Assembly: GCA_936435175.1 (NCBI GenBank)
Contig: OW386565.1
Location: 3,100,001 to 3,164,000, forward strand
Reading direction: 5' to 3'
From: Glyphotaelius pellucidus
Lineage: Eukaryota; Arthropoda; Insecta; Trichoptera; Limnephilidae
Length of the DNA: 64,000 bases
Part shown: in pieces, positions 31,052 through 41,900 of the stretch
Layout: each line of letters begins with the position of its first letter
Numbering within the stretch: position 1 is the first letter of the stretch
The notes under the pieces: model-generated
Databases searched by the model: none
Seen by the model: only the letters and a program-made list of their open reading frames with translations
What the model was told of the DNA's origin: nothing
Program-made: the position numbers and the translations under genes

Positions 31052-31762
31052 CCCATTGACCACAGAATTAATGAGCTAAAAAATTGGCCTTCACCACTGA
31101 ATTAATTTTGTACTAAAAATTGAAAACCAGTATTGATGTACTAAATCTATTGTAACTTTTGAACTATACATTCAAATTGATTAATTTCTTTAATTTTTTT
31201 TTGCATATTAGATTAAGGTAAAGAAAAACATAAAAATAAAAATTTAAAAACTACTAATATATGTGTAAATAAGAATACAAACATAACCTTCTCTTTTTTT
31301 CGTAAGTTTTTTTCACATTTTTATTCATAAAGTTACAAAAAAACATAATATTTATAAATCAAACATTTATAATTTTTGTTTTTTACATTCATGTGTACTA
31401 ATAACAAATAAAATAATTTGATATGATAGTCCTCCAAGCCATCAGGGACGTGCAGGGTCACTGCCAAAAGCCTAGAACCACTCGCAATTTTGAAGGAAAT
31501 TAAATGGCGGCTGGCTGCATACAAAACTTGGAATACAAATATTAGAAAAAAAACAAAAGAAACATATTATTGCCAATTCTACAAAATGAATGATTAATTA
31601 CCTACAAAGCGTTCGGCATATATTTTTTTTTTCCAAAAAGTCACTGTCGTGCTGGTTATCCGTTTTTCGGCGGACCTACTCTAGGCCGGCGGCTCGCCGG
31701 GGTTTGTGGTTAAGTACCTGAGTTGCACACCCGGCAGGCTGCCGGGGTTTATGGCCAATGGG
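31052..31762. mobile_element. TTAA-flanked element, ends CCCATTGRCCA
   Basis: Flanked by TTAA (31048-31051 and 31763-31766), with terminal repeats CCCATTGACCACAG and, inverted, CCCATTGGCCATAA. Inserted in a Helentron-like copy at GAGTTAA, matching the uninterrupted copy near 14760. Contains the conserved 95-bp segment at 31436-31530. Confidence 0.75.
31436..31530 (-). repeat. 95-bp segment identical to 54971-55060
   Basis: Minus-strand reading gives MYAASRHLISFKIASGSRLL and on to TLHVPD, with the same frame open in the second copy. The identity is nearly base-perfect. It may be a fragment of a transposon gene or of a captured host exon; I do not recognise it. Confidence 0.7.
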
Positions 31763-31853
31763 TTAATCAAAAAAAACATTTATACAGGGTAACCATCCGG
31801 TAGATGGCGTTGTGTTTCCTTAGCCATAGCAACGCGTGGCCGGATCATTGTTT

Positions 31854-32382
31854 AAAATAAATTTGTAATATCTAGGTACCCCGATATTAAATTAGAGTAA
31901 AAATATATCTATGGCCATTTCTGGGTAAATTCGTCAGCCTTACAAATGCGTCAACAAAATGTCACTTCTGTTTCTGTTTTCTGTGTTCTGTATGGGCGTT
32001 AATTTCCTGACGTTTATCTCATTATCTCTTGTTAAAACGTTCACAAATCCTTCATTATCCCTGTAAGTATTCATATCATAGAATTTAAAACTAATTAAAG
32101 AGATGTATTTACTAAATTTCCATTGAAAACAACTTTTTAAATGCGGCTAAGGGTTACAATTTCACGATATCAATCATTTAGTGAAACCTTCCCAAATCTT
32201 GTATTATTGCTGTGAGTACTGTTTGGAATTACTCTAAATTAATTAAATCGATTTACAAATCAAATTCCCAATGAAAACAGCTTTTAAATTTCGGATAAGG
32301 TTATAATTTCAATTGAATGATTGACATCCGCTGGATTTTGTAGTCCCCTAAATGACATGATATAAACATGTACCCAAATATG
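31854..32382. other. AT-rich spacer, nothing recognised
   Basis: No frame with a domain and no repeat family identified. Confidence 0.4.
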
Positions 32383-32903
32383 TAGTGGCGGTTCTTCACA
32401 GGGGGACAATGGGGGACAGTACCCACCAGTTAAAACATACTAAAGGAAATAACAGTCGATGCCTTGTTTTCACTAAATGAATGAATTCTTTAAACATAAA
32501 AGTAATTAACATTTGCAAAAATAAAATACAAAAAAATCCTTCCGGATCATTTTAATTCGGCCTGACGACCACCCACTCTGGCCGGCGGGAGCGGAAAGAT
32601 AGCCGACAGCGAACTGAGCGCTCAAACCTATGAGTTCATTTCTCAGTGCGCAGAATCCATTGCGCACTTGGGGGACAATCCGAGCGATACCCCAAAGTTT
32701 TTTACGCGATCGTATACCATCCGAGAAACGCGCGTGCGCCCTCGTCTGTGAATTTCAAACACCGTGGGGGTCATTCACTAGATCCCCACGACATACTAAA
32801 CCTTTTGTTGGTCGGGAATCGTTCGCGTTCAAATTAAGTTCGAAAATAATCTTGCCAGATAAAAGAGTTATTTTTATTACACTATATTGTTAATTGTTAT
32901 ATA

Positions 32904-33460
32904 AAGGGTTTTCCAATAAGAGGTGTTATTTAGAGGTGGATTGCGCTATTGAGATATGATTAATGATTTTTTATGGCCGGAATTGGATGGTATTGATCTG
33001 GACAACGTTTACTTTCAACAAGACGGCGCTACGTGCCACACAAGCAACAAAACCATTGATCTTTTACGGGAAAAGTTTCCGGACCGTGTTATCTCTCGAA
33101 GAGGTAATCACATTTGGCCACCGAGATCTTGTGATTTAACACTTTGCGACTTCTTCCTTTGGGGCCATGTGAAAGAGAAGGTCTACATCCAACAGCCCAG
33201 CGTCGATTCAAGACCTCAAAGATGGAATTCGTGAGGCTATCGAGGACATAGGGCAGCCACTTTGCGATTTGGTTATGGAAAATTTCATGAAAAGGATATG
33301 GTCCTGTAAGCGTGGTCGTGGTGGTCATTTGCCTGATGTTATTTTCCACTATTAACGGCATACCTTCCTCTTTATAATGAAATAAACATCCGATCATTTA
33401 TATTAAAAAATGGCATTTTTCTTTGAATATCAAAATAACACCTCTTATTGGAAAACCCTT
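32904..33460 (+). mobile_element. Internally deleted mariner element
   Basis: TA at both sides (32902-32903 and 33461-33462). The terminal inverted repeats, about 28 bp, start AAGGGTTTTCCAATAAGAGG and match at the two ends. The left part of the transposase gene is deleted. Confidence 0.93.
32956..33354 (+). pseudogene. Mariner transposase, C-terminal half
   Basis: Residues DNVYFQQDGATCHTS and WPPRSCDLTLCDFFLWG carry the second and third catalytic Asp region of mariner transposase. The frame breaks at about 33200. The remainder (DLKDGIREAIEDI to HLPDVIFHY, stop near 33354) is in another frame. The N-terminal DNA-binding part and first catalytic Asp are missing. Confidence 0.9.
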
Positions 33461-33712
33461 TATCTATAGACATTTAATATTACTTTGAGATATACAATTA
33501 GCATGATTAGACCATCAAATGTTTTTTGAGTTGAATTTTATATTATATTTGACGGGTGGTGAGATTACGGTAAAGTACGTAAAAAATTTTGATCCCCACC
33601 ACCAAAGAAGTGCTTGAGCCACCGCTGCAAATATGTATCAGTTCATATTAAAAATTACTTTTGATAGTATAATACAAGTAAAGGTAAACTTTCGGAATAA
33701 TTTTGATTCACC

Positions 33713-34575
33713 TTAAGAGCTGGTTCACACACAGCTATCAAATATAAAAGATCATAGCACGCCAAATAACGCTCTCCATACAATCCCTTCAGACCGTTCA
33801 CACCTAGCAGTTTTATGCTTAGTTCACACTGAGCTATATATCTGCGAGCAGATATCTGTTGATTCGCGAGCGCTTATCTTTTGTCCTTTCACACGAGGCT
33901 ATCAAATATTTCTTCCTGTGGTAGGAGAGGGGGTCAGTCGAATTAGGAAGCGGCAACGGAACGCATATTTTTTGTACTGAAATCTGTCAACTTGACATCC
34001 GTCATCCACGGGTCTAGGCAGCTCCGTAATTACAATAACCCCCTCTCCTGTTTTAGTCAGAGGGGAGAGTTATCTTCTGGGATATCGCATCTGGAGCGGT
34101 TACGTCTGAGATGTGTAATTGTCTATGATTGATCTGCGCTTAAAAACGCTTAGGTGTGAACGGTCTGAAGGGATTGTATGGAGAGCGTTATTTGGCGTGC
34201 TTTGATCTTTTATATTTGATAGTGTAGTGAGAACCAGCTCTTAAGCGCAGATCAATCATAGACAATACACATCTCAGACGTAACCGCTCCAGACGCGATA
34301 TCCCAGAAGATAAGTCTCCCCCTCTCCGACGAAAACAGGAGAGGGGGTCATTGTAATTACGGGGAGCTGCCTAGACCGGTGGATGACGGATGTCAAGTTG
34401 ACAGATTTCAGTACAAAAAATATGCGTTCCGTTGCCGCTTCCTAATTCGACTGACCCCCTCTCCTACCACAGGAAGAAATATTTGATAGCCTCGTGTGAA
34501 AGGACAAAAGATAAGCGCTCGCGAATCAACAGATATCTGCTCGCAGATTTATAGCTCTGTGTGAACGAGCTTTAA
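33713..34575. mobile_element. Large TTAA-ended double foldback element
   Basis: TTAA at 33713-33716 and 34572-34575. Ends AGCTGGTTCACACACAGC and, inverted, AGCTCGTTCACACAGAGC. Arms about 33838-34144 and 34241-34568 are long near-perfect inverted repeats. A second inverted pair joins 33720-33820 with 34150-34240, so the element looks like one foldback nested in or recombined with another. Non-coding. Confidence 0.85.
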
Positions 34576-34753
34576 TGGCTATAAAATACACAGTATTGCT
34601 ACAGTAGAATTGCACACACATTGCTACAGTAGAATTCGGATATAATGACTTTGCTTATAACAGCTTGACGATTTAGCGACGACAATGTAAACTCAATTTA
34701 GGTTTCATAGTTAGGTACTAGGAAAACATATCCATTTAGTATGACTCCGTTAA

Positions 34754-35705
34754 CCCTAGAAAGATAACCTTATTTTTTAGTATTGAAAAGATAAACATGC
34801 GCCTGAGAGGCGCACAGTTTAAAAAACCGATTTATTAACAAAATGAAACAATTTTACTTTATTTTTATAACTTTAATCAAGTGTTTATTTTTAATAAGTA
34901 AATGAAACACAAATATATTTTATTATTTCTCAATTTAAAGGAAAAGGTAAGGTTTTAAAAAAAGTAACAGAACTTAGAGGTAATTATAATTATTCAATAT
35001 GGACAGAAACTCGCTGAGAGAACCGGTAGGACTACTAACAGGACACTGCCATCTCAGGAGACACATGCAGATATTGGGAGTGGAAAACACCAACAGATGC
35101 AGGAAATGTGAAGAGGATGAAGAGACTCCAATTCACTTATGGTGCCAATGTCCTGCCCTGGTGGGAACTAGGCTCAGATACCTGGGGAGACATACAGTAG
35201 AACCAGAAGACATAGCCACATATCCAGTGACAACCCTGGTGAACTTTATTAAAGGGACTGGGTTGTTATTAAAGGATTGAGGTAAAATGGGAGATAGCAC
35301 AATGGGCCTATGGCCTAAGTGCTCACGGGAACTACTTGTAAACCGTCTCCGCCTTAAAAAAAAAAAAATAGAGGTATTTATAGTAGTGACTATATAAAAG
35401 GATATTTTGGTTAAAAATAGTTAACATTTTTAGTATTTTGTCAAACTGAAAAAATCAAATGTTAGATACAGTTATTATACAGTCATAAAAGTTACACAAA
35501 AGATAAAGATGCGCCTCTCGAGCGCAACGCATTGTCATAGCAACAAAACTGTGGTACTTACAGAACAGCAGCGGTCGTCCCTCGACAGTGTTGACCAACA
35601 ACTGAGTTGGCTCGGAAACGCAAGCTTGTACATGCATCGGTTAAAAAAAGACAGCGATTCATCAGTTTTGCGGGCGCCTCTGAGGCGCACGTTATCTTTC
35701 TAGGG
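34754..35705. mobile_element. piggyBac-type non-autonomous element
   Basis: Flanked by TTAA (34750-34753 and 35706-35709). Perfect ends CCCTAGAAAGATAA on both sides, identical to the terminal repeat known from canonical piggyBac. Subterminal palindromic repeats with GCGCCT...AGGCGC lie near both ends (34799-34818, 35509-35525, 35671-35690). No transposase frame. A LINE fragment is nested inside. The right end is 189 bp upstream of the Cyfip ATG. Confidence 0.92.
34983..35368 (+). pseudogene. LINE 3' fragment (C-terminal zinc knuckle) with poly(A)
   Basis: The frame 34999-35280 encodes GLLTGHCHLRRHMQILGV and CRKCEEDEETPIHLWCQC, the zinc-knuckle-like C-terminus found in R1/LOA/I-type LINEs, followed by an untranslated tail and 13 A residues. 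It is flanked by the duplication TAGAGGTA (34975-34982 and 35369-35376). A second, shorter copy is at 49388-49529. Confidence 0.85.
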
Positions 35706-35897
35706 TTAAGGGGTTAGGCCACTTTAGAATTTTCAGAACAAAGTTTGAATTAAGAATTTGCTGTAAACATATTTAGTGTTTATTGCTTGCCACATTTTAA
35801 TCTTAATTTTGTGAGACAATGACGTGTCTAGATGTATTGTAATGTCATTGATTGGCGTATTGAAATTTGCAGGTAGTTTGACAGGAAGAGCTGCAAG

Positions 35898-35973
35898 ATG
35901 TCCGTCAGCGAAAAGGTATCTCTCTCGGATGCCCTGAGCAATGTGGACGTCCTGGATGAATTAACGTTACCAG
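35898..35973 (+). CDS. Cyfip: Cyfip exon 1 (start codon)
   Basis: Begins ATGTCCGTCAGCGAAAAGGT in context AAGATGT. Encodes MSVSEKVSLSDALSNVDVLD and on. Ends in phase 1 at CAG|GTAACT. The donor abuts a LINE remnant. Confidence 0.9.
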
Positions 35974-38900
35974 GTAACTAAACTAACCATCACTCTGTTT
36001 CGCCGCACGAGTAGGCAGAGAGGATGGACTGCCAAATAACTCGGTCTTGGTACACACTCCTTGCCTCATTCATACATCGTCTCATTTATTTATTTAAATT
36101 TTTTTTTCTTTTTTTTCTGGAAATTGACAATTTACATTTTTTCAGTTTATGGATTTTTATTTTATTATGGATTTCCTCCTTGTGACTTTACCTCTGATTA
36201 AACAGAAAAAAAAATAGAAATAATAAAATTTACAATAAAAGGAATATGAAACCAAAAATTATATAAAACAAAAGATTGTATAAAACTAAAATTTACATAA
36301 AACATAAAAATATTAATACATTGGTATCCATAAAATCTCGGTTATACATATTTGGAATCCGTATTACAGCGTACATGAAAATTCCCTTGAGCGTGTCCAA
36401 CATAAATTCTTACGTCACATTAATTTTTTACTGCTGTAAATTGCATAGCGTGGGGACCAAATCACGGAGGCGTACTCTAAGATACTTCTTACACATGAGT
36501 AGTACAAGATCAACGATTTGGTGACTCAGTGATAAAATTTGCCCTCAATACCCTTATGTTCTGGTACCTTTCCCATTTAGTGAGCATTGTCTCTCTGTTT
36601 GCAGATGAACAGCCGTGCATCGAGGCGCAGCCCATCTCCATCTTGTACCAGGCCAACTTCGACACCAACTTCGAAGACAGGAATGGCTTTGTCACGGGCA
36701 TCGCCAAGTACATTGAAGAAGCCACCGTTCATGCTAATCTGGTAACATGTTTTGCGCCTGCAATCAATTAATTATTATCAAATAATGTAATGGCGTTCCT
36801 CATCCAGAACTTATCTATGGCCCAATTGATTAGTCAGACATCTCCAAATACAAAGTTTTGAGATAATGAGGAAAGCAATATTCGAATGCTCGTCATCGAT
36901 CAAACATTATTTACACGTGTCTGTGTTTTACATATTAAATCTGTATATATATAAAAATGAAAATATGTTTGTTTCTTTATTTCTATGCGTTGCTAAACCA
37001 TTCATCCGATTGCGATGAAACTTTGGGGATTTGATGTGCGCATGCCTGCGATTCTTACTATATACAATAGTGAGTTCTGGCATTGTGAAATTATGTATTT
37101 TAAGTAGGTATCTATGTTAGGTACCAAATTTGATAGAAAATTTGTAAAAAAAATTGCAATAGGTGGCACGCGAAGCTATTTGAAAATCTGAATGTACCGG
37201 GACTGAATATATTGAAATCGGGCGAGGGGAAGGGATCTTGGAAGGGGGATTGGCGGGAGAGAGGAGAGGGAAGACGGAGAAGGCGGAGTGGGAAAGCGCG
37301 AGGGGGAGGGGACGTGGGAGAGGAAGGGGAGGCGGGAGGGGAATGGGAAAGGACACGCAGGGAGAAACAATTTCTTTATTAAACGGCATAGCAACGCATG
37401 CCGGGTACCAGCTAGTATGCTATAAAATAACACCGGGCGGCAAAGTGCTCCGGTATATTAGTGTGACATTCTGAAATATCCTACTAGCGACCCAGAAAAC
37501 ATCAACATTTGTCACGGCCGATGCCACGACACGAGAATGTATGATCTGTAAATCCTTTTTGTTGATGAATAAAGACCATGGATTGTGTTTTGAAGTTTGA
37601 TCGTAGGAGAATAGGCTTTGAGAGGAAGTCTCTTACCTTTTGACGGCTTCTTATGGCGTTTCAGGATCGATCCTGGCTTCCCAATATATCGGCACAACAC
37701 CAGGTTTTAAGCAACGACACTTTGATTTAATAAAAAATGAAATATTCTATTATTTGCGATATTTCGAAAGAGCGAGTTGTGACCCATGTCACTATCAAAT
37801 TGCAACTACTCAAGTAGGTAATGTAAACTTGGGTGGCAATAATTGTTCAATTTTTCACATATAGGTAGGAACATCTTCTTCTTTTCCTGGTAGAGACTTT
37901 GAGGAAAGGAGGAAGAGAAAGGAATACATGATTGAAGGACTTGGGGAATATGGAATAAGTTTTTTTTTTAAAAACTGTTTCAGAACCAAACAACATTTAT
38001 TTTAATTCTCTACATGTTTTTGTGCAAACTTACGAGTATATAAAAATAGTCAACAATTTGAACTTGGCAAACCTCAAACGCCGAACGTGCAAACTGTTTC
38101 TACCTATTTCATAATTTCAAACAATTTTATTACCCCTTAGGCCTCGTCCGTATTCTGTCAGTAGGTCAAAATATTTCCGCTTTGCAATAAACTCCAAATA
38201 AATTGAATATTTTTGAACGCTTCCCAAAACTAATTTTAGAAAGGTGATGAAGTATGCTTTGAATTTTTACGTCTAATAAAAAAATACTAAAATTTAGAAG
38301 CGTATTTCATCATCTTTCAAAACCAGTTTTTAGTTTTCGAATACATTCACAAATATTCCATTCATTTGGATTTCATTGCAAAGCGGAAATATTTTGACTT
38401 GCTGACAAAATGTTGTCTATGGGGTTAACCTAAAAATATATATGCATTTCCTTTTTCTCTTTACTAGCTCTAGTTCATTAATTAAAAGGATGATTTTGTT
38501 AAAACTTGATAGAACCAACTATTGGACGAGGGTAACAATATGGCGGTGATGCTGTACACATGGCGTTGCTGCTCCCGCGCAATTCCGCAGCCGCGCTCCA
38601 ATGAGCAGCCCAACCGCGTGGAGATCTACGAGCGCACCGTCGAAGTCCTGGCTCCGGAAGTGCGCAAGCTGCTCGCATTCATGTACTTTCAGGTAACACA
38701 CGCTGTTTGGTTTTGAAATGATAATATGCGTAGTTCCTACTGGGATGTCATTTATCAAGTCTCTACCTTAGTCTGTACTGTTATTCTTTCCCCATAAGGG
38801 GGTGGAATAGCCCCCTTGTCCCTGCCTGGCACAGGTGGCGCCCTTAATTTATATCTTAGTTTCCTGCACTGTCCACTGCGCCACCCCTGATGTAGTGGTA

Positions 38901-41900
38901 GCGGTGAGAGGGGGAGTTCCCTTCGACCCTGATCTCCAGTTCTCTTGTGGTCCTGTCGGCTGGAGTGAGTTTCTTAGTCCCCTGGGTTCTTCAGAAGTCT
39001 CTTCTCCACTATCCCACCATCTTCACAGGGGTCACGTCTGGCCGCTGTGCTGCCGGGGACGGTGTGAAAGGTTTGAAGGACCAACTTTCCTTCTACTGCT
39101 CACTGTCTATCCTCAGGACTGCCTGTGGCTTGCCAGAAGCTCTAGATGCTGCTCTTGTGTAGTACGCTGCCGTGGGAACGTGTTTGAATTGCTTTTACTT
39201 TCTAAATAATATTCCTCTATATAAACGCTGTCTCTCCGCTAGCTTCAAGAACAGGAACAAAATGCCTCGGATGATATCACTTAAAAAATTTTGGTATGTA
39301 TAAATGTATGTTGTGCTGTTCATAGTAGCTTCGTTTTAAAACTGTAGAGTCTTGATGTGAGAACCGATAGAGGGACCAATCTGGTCCTTAAAACGGTTCA
39401 GGAAAGTGGTGGGTGCCCTCGACTGAGTCCTCACCCTCCCTAACCACATCACTTTGCTGGAACAATGACAAGAATGATTGAAGTGCTTTTGTCGCATTGG
39501 AAGCATTTTGTTTGGTTGTTCGTGTTTATATATATATTCATTTATGAACTAAAATAAGGTGTTTTGACCGTGTCAAGATCGCTTTATACATTTGTTGTGG
39601 CCATAATTACCTCGAAGTACCGCGGTGGAACTATATTTGTAATTGTGTTGTTCGCCTTCGCAGAGGTAATTGATTGGTTTTCCTTCTTCCTTGTAATCCA
39701 TTATTTTTCCCTACACATATTATCATCCAATTCTTTAGTATTTTACAGTCCATTTCCAAGTGCATTTGAAGCTATAATTCGGAAACAATTTCGGATGCAA
39801 CACACGCTTTGATCACAAGGTGTTACATCCTTTCCTCCATCCAACCTACTTTCCATACCTGTCCTATCTGACAGTATGTGTCAATATTACCTACACGCGA
39901 CATTTAGGAACAATAACTCCAAGGAACTGATCAGTCTATTGAAGTAACCAGTGCAATGATCAACTGATCTCTCAGTTCTTCAATATCGACTATGTTAAAG
40001 AAGCCTCTGTGCAATGATCCCCAATCTAGTGATCTCTCAGTGCGTTTGATTGGTGTCTATTTAAGTAACCCATGCAATTATCACCTCTGGTATCTCAGTC
40101 ACTTCAATATAGATCAGAGGTTCCAAACTTATTTTTTCTCGTAGACTTTCACTTTCAAAATTTTACTGGTCACGGTGGACCCCCTGCTGCTACATTTCTA
40201 CCATATTCCCAACCGGATCTACAACTTTTTCAAACGGGGGCAAAATGGACCAGTATTCGAGATTATATTTGCCATGACGGAGGGGGCGTAATGGGATATG
40301 GAACGGGGACGGGATATGTTCCCATCCCAGTACCCATATCCCATTGTGTACTGTATGGAGGGGGCGTAATGGGATATGAGACGGGGGTGGGATGGGATAT
40401 GGATATGGGGCAAGTGGGGGTCCACGAAACCAGTTTGTGAACCCCCATTTCTTTATCGCGCCTACGTGGACCCCCATCGGGTCTCCCGTGGACCCCTAGG
40501 GGTCCACCTGGACCACTTTGGGAATCACTGATATAGATTGTTCAACCCCGTGATCCCTGTATTTTAATTTGGGAAGTGGATATACCAACACCCCTGACAC
40601 AAGTCACTCCAAGTGATTCGCTGCTTTTGGTGACTTGGCAGGGGTGTCCGGGTTCATGAGGTGGATGCGTCTGCCCACCAACTGCGTGGCAGGCCGAATC
40701 AGAAGAGACTGGTTGAAGGAGACCTTTTGATCTCTTCAGCAGGACTTCGTCGGAACATCACCTTGTACCCCAGTGGGAGGGTTGGATTCATATGTCCGTC
40801 ACTTGTGGACACATTGACCCCCAGATTCCTACCCACAAACTAGCCTGAGGGGTTAGTGAGATTTTTGCTGTGAATGTAGTTGTGTTTTCTTATGTATTCT
40901 GTTTAGATGGGATCGCTTGTATAAATATTTTGTAACTCTTGTTTCTTTAGAGGAAAGCAATTGAGAGATTTTCTGCTGAGGTTCGGCGCTTGTGCCACGC
41001 CGAAAAGCGTCGCGACTTTGTGTCGGAGGCGTACCTGCTGACGCTGGGCCGCTTTGTCAACATGTTTGCCGTGCTCGATGAACTCAAGAACATGAAGTCC
41101 TCTGTGAAGAACGATTACTCCACATACAGAAGGTAAATTGCTTGACTTGACAAGGTGTGACATCTTTTTTTTAAATATTTTTTTATATGAATACCGCACA
41201 AGAATCCCAACTGCTACCGTCCACGGCCAGTGAGACTATGGCATCCCCTAGGAGCATCTAATATGTTTTGTGTGTTCAGGGCCGCTCAATTCTTGAAAGT
41301 GATGTCTGACAGCCAGACCCTACAGGAGTCGCAGAATCTGTCCATGTTCCTGGCCACGCAGAACAAGATCCGCGACACTGTCAAGGACGTCCTGGAAAAG
41401 ATTCCCGGTGAGTTGTCATTGATTTGTGCGTACGGTGAATTTCTGTCATTTTTATTTTATTTTGAAGGCTCCTATTAAATATTTATTTTTTTTAATAATC
41501 TGAAAATCCATTTCTTTATTAAAGATTCCAGAAATCCAAAAATCCAGCTGTTTCTTAAAGATTCCAGTAATCAAAAAAATCCAGCTGTTTCTTAAAGATT
41601 CCAGTAATCCAAAAATCCAGCTGTTTCTTAAGAATTCCAGCTATTAAGAAATCCAGTTATCCAAAAATCCAGCTGTTTCTTAAAGATTCCAAAAATCCAG
41701 CTGTTTCTTAAATATTCCAGCAATCCAAAAATCCAGCTATTAAGAAATCCAGTTATCCAAAAATCCAGCTGTTTCTTAAATATTACGTAATCCAAAAATC
41801 CAGCTGTTAAAAATTCCAATAATCCAAAAATCCAGCTGTTTCTTAGATCCAATAATCCAAAAATACAGCTGTTTCTTAAAGATTCCAGTAATCCAAAAAT

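Larger units (their letters stand above)
30535..31853 (+). mobile_element. Helentron/Helitron-like element, copy 2, with two nested insertions
   Basis: Same family as 13962-14830 (CTGTTCGCGATAAACTCAAA, ATTTGTCAAGGTTTTG, AGCGGTGTGAGTTAA, AACGCGTGGCC). Comparison of the two copies shows two extra blocks here: about 30695-30975 (another rolling-circle-like element, inverted) and 31052-31762 (TTAA-flanked). Confidence 0.65.
32383..33627. mobile_element. hAT-type element with perfect 8-bp target duplication
   Basis: Flanked by CAAATATG at 32375-32382 and 33628-33635. Ends TAGTGGCGGTTC and, inverted, CAGCGGTGGCTC. Interior is non-coding except for the nested mariner (32904-33460). Without that insertion it is about 690 bp, a non-autonomous element. 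Confidence 0.85.

Noticed and set aside
37117..37474. Proline-rich and Arg/Gly-rich frames on both strands
   Set aside because: By-products of the G/A-rich tract in a non-coding Helitron-like element.
37512..37700. Minus-strand frame as a possible exon of another gene in Cyfip intron 2
   Set aside because: A possible donor exists, but there is no recognisable domain and no partner exons.
41628..41852. Minus-strand frame rich in FGLLEF and LDFWITGFL
   Set aside because: Translation of the intron 5 minisatellite.
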